The notes beneath the pieces were generated by a model, which had not been told where the DNA came from, searched no databases, and was given only the letters and a program-made list of their open reading frames with translations. A DNA stretch of 6,649 bases from JBCDBY01 sp039182715 (GTDB lineage Bacteria; Planctomycetota; PLA2), in the NCBI GenBank assembly GCA_039182715.1, contig JBCDBY010000257.1, positions 1-6,649 on the forward strand, in the 5' to 3' direction. Each line of letters begins with the position of its first letter. Position 1 is the first letter of the stretch. The translations under genes were made by a program, and so were the position numbers. Below, in pieces: positions 4,187-6,649 of the stretch.

Positions 4187-5761
4187 ATGAACGGCGCGCC
4201 GCCGCGCGACTCTCTGCTGGTGCGGGCGGTCACGTTTACGTTCGTCGGACTCGTCGTCCTGCCCGGCCTCGTCCTCGCGTGGCTGGGGTTCCAGTACGCC
4301 GAGACGCTCGAGCAGCAGACGCGGTCGACGATTCGCCGCGAGCTCGACGAGGAGTTGCGCCGCGTGCGGACCGACGCCGCGGCGGAGCTCGCCGAAGGGA
4401 CCAACCGGCTGACGAGCCACATCGCGGCCGCCGCGGCGAGACTCGCGCGGTCGCTCCCGTTCGAGGATGCGGGCGCGCGCTTCCGTCCCCTGCCGCCGCT
4501 GACGATCGGCGGCGGCCGCCTGCACCTCGTCGGAGAGGTGGTCGACGCGGCCGGTCGACCCGCCGGCGCCCGGCCGCTGCGCGAACTCCCGGAGTGGCCG
4601 GCGTTCCTCGCCGCCCACGCCACCGCACAGGGGGCGCCGACGGCGGACGACGCAGCGGCGGTGCTCGCCCGCGCGCGCGCGGCGACGGTCGACCCGCGGC
4701 TGCATGCGCGGCTGCATCCGCCGCCGATCGACCCCACACCGCGGACCGACCTCCCGGCCGGCGAGGCGGCACTCCCCCACGGGGCGCGCCTGCTCGTCCG
4801 CGGCCGGCTCGAGCCGCGTCCGGCGGTCAGCACCGGCCTGCACGGCATCGAGTCGACGCGCGAGCTCGTCCGGCCCGGCGCGCCGCGCCCGCGGGAACAG
4901 GGCGTTGGAACCTGGTGGACCTCGGTCCCTGGGGACGGGCTCGACATGCGGATCGCGCTGCACCACCCCGCCGCCGCCCGCGTCGAGCGCGATGCGGCGC
5001 AGCGGCGCTGGCTCACGGTGGGCGCGATCGGCATGCTGCTCGTCCTGTTCGTGTTCGGGCTCTGGCTCGTCCGCCGCGCGCTCGCGCGCGAGCAGGCGGC
5101 GCGACAGCTTCGGGATGCGTTCATGGCCAACGTGTCCCACGAACTCCGTACGCCGCTGACGAGCATTCGCCTGCACGCCGAGATGCTCGGCGAAACCGAT
5201 CTCCCCGCGCCGAAGCGCTCCGAGTACGGACGCGTGGTCGAAGCGGAGGGGGCTCGTCTTGCCGCGCTGGTCGACGACATGCTCGACTTCACCGCGCTCG
5301 AGCGCGGCGCACGCGTGCTGGAGATCGAACCCACCGATCTTGTGCGCGCCGCGCGAGCGGTCGTGGACTCCTGGCGCCCGGTCGCCGCGCGGCAAGGCGC
5401 GGAGATCCACCTCGACGCGCAGCCGGCCAGCGCACTCGCGGACGCCACCTCGCTCGCCCGGATCCTGCACAACCTGCTGCAGAATGCGCTCAAGTACGGG
5501 GGCCCGCACATCGAGGTGCGCGTGCGCGACGACATCGAGGTGCGGGACGACGGGCCCGGCGTGCCCGTGGCGGAGCGCGCGCTCATCTTCGAGCGCTTCC
5601 GGCGCGGCGCCGACGCGGGCCACCGGCCGGGCGCCGGGATCGGCCTGGCGCTGTCGCGCGAGCTCGCCCGCGCCATGGACGGAGAGCTGACATGCGAGGA
5701 TGGCGAGCCGGGGAGCCGCTTCCGGCTTCGCCTGCAACCGGTACCGGAGACGATCGCATGA
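4187..5761 (+). CDS. Membrane sensor histidine kinase (HisKA + HATPase_c)
   Basis: A 524-residue sensor kinase that autophosphorylates on histidine and passes phosphate to the response regulator encoded next to it. Membrane segments lie at about 12-35 and 275-296, enclosing about 240 extracytoplasmic residues rich in Ala, Arg and Pro with a helical first part; no known sensor domain was recognised. The kinase core is complete: H box NVSHELRTPLTSI (315-327, phospho-acceptor H318), N box NLLQNALKYG (429-438), G1 box VRDDGPGVP (452-460), F box IFERFRRG (467-474) and G2 box GAGIGLALS (482-490). No obvious HAMP domain separates the second membrane helix from the H box; only about 20 residues intervene. 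The ATG at 4187 is the first in frame after a TAA at 4172, but no clear Shine-Dalgarno precedes it, so a slightly later start or a leaderless mRNA is possible. The stop overlaps the regulator start by ATGA. The stimulus is unknown. Confidence 0.95.
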   Translation: MNGAPPRDSLLVRAVTFTFVGLVVLPGLVLAWLGFQYAETLEQQTRSTIRRELDEELRRVRTDAAAELAEGTNRLTSHIAAAAARLARSLPFEDAGARFRPLPPLTIGGGRLHLVGEVVDAAGRPAGARPLRELPEWPAFLAAHATAQGAPTADDAAAVLARARAATVDPRLHARLHPPPIDPTPRTDLPAGEAALPHGARLLVRGRLEPRPAVSTGLHGIESTRELVRPGAPRPREQGVGTWWTSVPGDGLDMRIALHHPAAARVERDAAQRRWLTVGAIGMLLVLFVFGLWLVRRALAREQAARQLRDAFMANVSHELRTPLTSIRLHAEMLGETDLPAPKRSEYGRVVEAEGARLAALVDDMLDFTALERGARVLEIEPTDLVRAARAVVDSWRPVAARQGAEIHLDAQPASALADATSLARILHNLLQNALKYGGPHIEVRVRDDIEVRDDGPGVPVAERALIFERFRRGADAGHRPGAGIGLALSRELARAMDGELTCEDGEPGSRFRLRLQPVPETIA

Positions 5762-6411
5762 CCCGCATCCTGATCGTGGAAGACGAGCGGCCCATTCGCG
5801 AGGGCCTGCTGGATCGACTCGGGCGCGAGGGCTATCGCGTCAGCGGCGCCGGGACGCTGGCGGAGGGCCTCGAGCGGTTGACGATGAATCCGGACCTCGT
5901 GGTGCTCGACCGCCGCCTTCCGGACGGCGAGGGGCTCGACCTGCTGCGTCGCCTGCGCCGGGACGGTCGGCGCGTGCCGGTCATCGTGCTGAGCGCGCGC
6001 GGCCGTCCGGACGATCGCGTGGAGGGTCTGGAGGACGGCGCGGACGACTACGTGACCAAGCCGTTCCACGTGCGCGAGCTGGTGGCGCGCGTGCGTGCGG
6101 TGCTGGCGCGCGGCGAGCCGGAGGGCCAGTCGATCGCGTTTGGTCGCTACGAGATTGATATCGGCGCGCGCGTCGTCCGGCGCGGACGCCGCACGATCGA
6201 GCTGCGCAAGACGGAGTTCGACCTGCTGCTCTATCTCGCACGCCATCCCGGCCGCGCCATTCCGCGGGCGGAGCTGCTCGATCGCGTCTGGGGCTACGAA
6301 CGCTATCCCACGACGCGCACGGTCGACTATCACGTCCTCGCGCTGCGCAAGAAGATCGACGCCGACCACATCGTCACCGTCCACGGCGTTGGCTACCGGT
6401 TCGACGCATGA
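5758..6411 (+). CDS. OmpR/PhoB-family response regulator
   Basis: A 217-residue two-domain transcription factor, the likely partner of the upstream kinase. The receiver domain (about 1-118) has the acidic pocket E8/D9, the phospho-acceptor D51 in LVVLDRRLP, S79 in the switch position and K101 in DYVTKPF. The C-terminal winged-helix DNA-binding domain (about 125-217) shows LRKTEFDLLLYLARHPGRA, then TRTVDYHVLALRKKI (recognition helix) and the closing VHGVGYRF hairpin. Length and layout are normal for the family. The ATG at 5758 overlaps the kinase stop (ATGA), with GGAGA about 8 bases upstream, so the pair should be translated together at matched levels. It acts in the cytoplasm on promoters not identified here; candidates are its own operon, the divergent pilin operon, and the secreted protein gene immediately downstream. 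Confidence 0.96.
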   Translation: MTRILIVEDERPIREGLLDRLGREGYRVSGAGTLAEGLERLTMNPDLVVLDRRLPDGEGLDLLRRLRRDGRRVPVIVLSARGRPDDRVEGLEDGADDYVTKPFHVRELVARVRAVLARGEPEGQSIAFGRYEIDIGARVVRRGRRTIELRKTEFDLLLYLARHPGRAIPRAELLDRVWGYERYPTTRTVDYHVLALRKKIDADHIVTVHGVGYRFDA

Positions 6412-6484
6412 TCTTGCAAACCGCCAACACGCTTCTCGCAAGCCGCTCGCACGGGCGCCGCCTGGATACGGGAGAAAGAGACGC
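6412..6484 (+). promoter_or_regulatory. Short intergenic region with ribosome binding site of the downstream gene
   Basis: These 73 bases separate the response regulator stop from the next ATG. GGAG at 6471-6474, 10 bases before the ATG at 6485, with a second AGAG closer in, is a good Shine-Dalgarno and supports that start. A distant CTTGC/GCAAG inverted pair is visible near the 5' end, but no convincing terminator or promoter. The downstream gene may be part of the same transcript. Confidence 0.5.
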
Positions 6485-6649
6485 ATGAAGAAAACCTTGA
6501 TCTGCCTCCTCGTGTGCGTCGGATTCGCGGCGGCGGAGGACACCGAAGCCGAGAAGCTTTACCGGGACGCGTGGTGGAAAGAGATCAGCAAGACCGACCT
6601 CCGGGGTGCGGCGGCCACGTACCGGCGCGCCGCCGATGCGGCCGGCCCC
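6485..6649 (+). CDS. Secreted TPR-like helical protein, N-terminal fragment (runs off window)
   Basis: Only the first 55 codons are present, open to the end of the window. Residues 1-17 (MKKTLICLLVCVGFAAA) form a classical Sec signal peptide: two lysines, a hydrophobic core and a likely signal peptidase I site after A17. There is no lipobox-type cysteine directly at the predicted cut, although cysteines occur in the core at C7 and C11. The mature start EDTEAEKLYRDAWWKE, then DLRGAAATYRRAADAAGP (38-55), follows the TPR/Sel1-like pattern A..Y..A...DL..A...Y..A, so a periplasmic tetratricopeptide-repeat protein is likely. It follows the two-component genes by 73 bases in the same direction and could be a target of the regulator or an accessory of the sensor. 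Function unknown. Confidence is good for a gene and moderate for TPR. Confidence 0.75.
   Translation, partial: MKKTLICLLVCVGFAAAEDTEAEKLYRDAWWKEISKTDLRGAAATYRRAADAAGP

Noticed and set aside
4279..5757. Upstream extension of the response regulator frame through the kinase gene, suggesting a fusion
   Set aside because: The extension is low-complexity Arg/Ala/Gly sequence, a frame shadow of the kinase. The ATGA overlap at 5758 gives a normal regulator start.
4115..6543. Very long minus-strand open frames opposite the kinase and regulator genes
   Set aside because: Shadow frames created by GC-rich third positions; the plus strand encodes complete histidine kinase and response regulator motifs.
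1..6649. CRISPR array, tRNA, rRNA, insertion sequence or phage attachment site
   Set aside because: No regularly spaced direct repeats in non-coding DNA, no tRNA-like cloverleaf or rRNA blocks, and no transposase or integrase; the only repeats are protein-coding rungs and small hairpins.

Overview
The window is strongly GC-rich, with G or C in most third codon positions, and looks like chromosomal DNA from a diderm bacterium that makes type IV pili or pseudopili. Class III (prepilin) signal peptides, calcium-loop-bearing minor pilins, a HEAT-repeat protein and a c-di-GMP riboswitch together suggest a Planctomycetota- or Myxococcota-like lineage. That is a guess from style; no marker here fixes the taxonomy.

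Minus strand (bases 4056 down to 62): a minor-pilin operon. The order of transcription is a PilV-like prepilin (4056-3556), a PilX/GspK-like prepilin with a repeated acidic C-terminal domain (3547-2441), a 361-base non-coding leader, a PilW/GspJ-like prepilin (2079-1462), and a single-pass membrane protein with HEAT-type repeats (1459-62). The first two genes are 8 bases apart and the last two are 2 bases apart, so each pair is probably co-translated.

The leader between the two pairs is the most important part of the window. It holds a near-consensus cyclic-di-GMP-I (GEMM-I) riboswitch aptamer on the minus strand (about 2274-2179). Two small hairpins follow, then a terminator-like stem with a six-T tract (2123-2094), then the Shine-Dalgarno sequence and start of the pilW-like gene. 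This arrangement would let c-di-GMP set expression of the PilW-like and HEAT proteins independently of PilV and PilX.

Plus strand (4187 to 6649): diverging from the pilin operon across 130 bases is a two-component system. It consists of a membrane sensor histidine kinase with a large extracytoplasmic domain (4187-5761) and an OmpR/PhoB-type response regulator (5758-6411) that overlaps it by ATGA. After a 73-base gap, a secreted helical/TPR-like protein begins at 6485 and runs off the window. Whether the two-component system controls the pilin operon is not shown by the sequence; the shared divergent intergenic region makes it possible.
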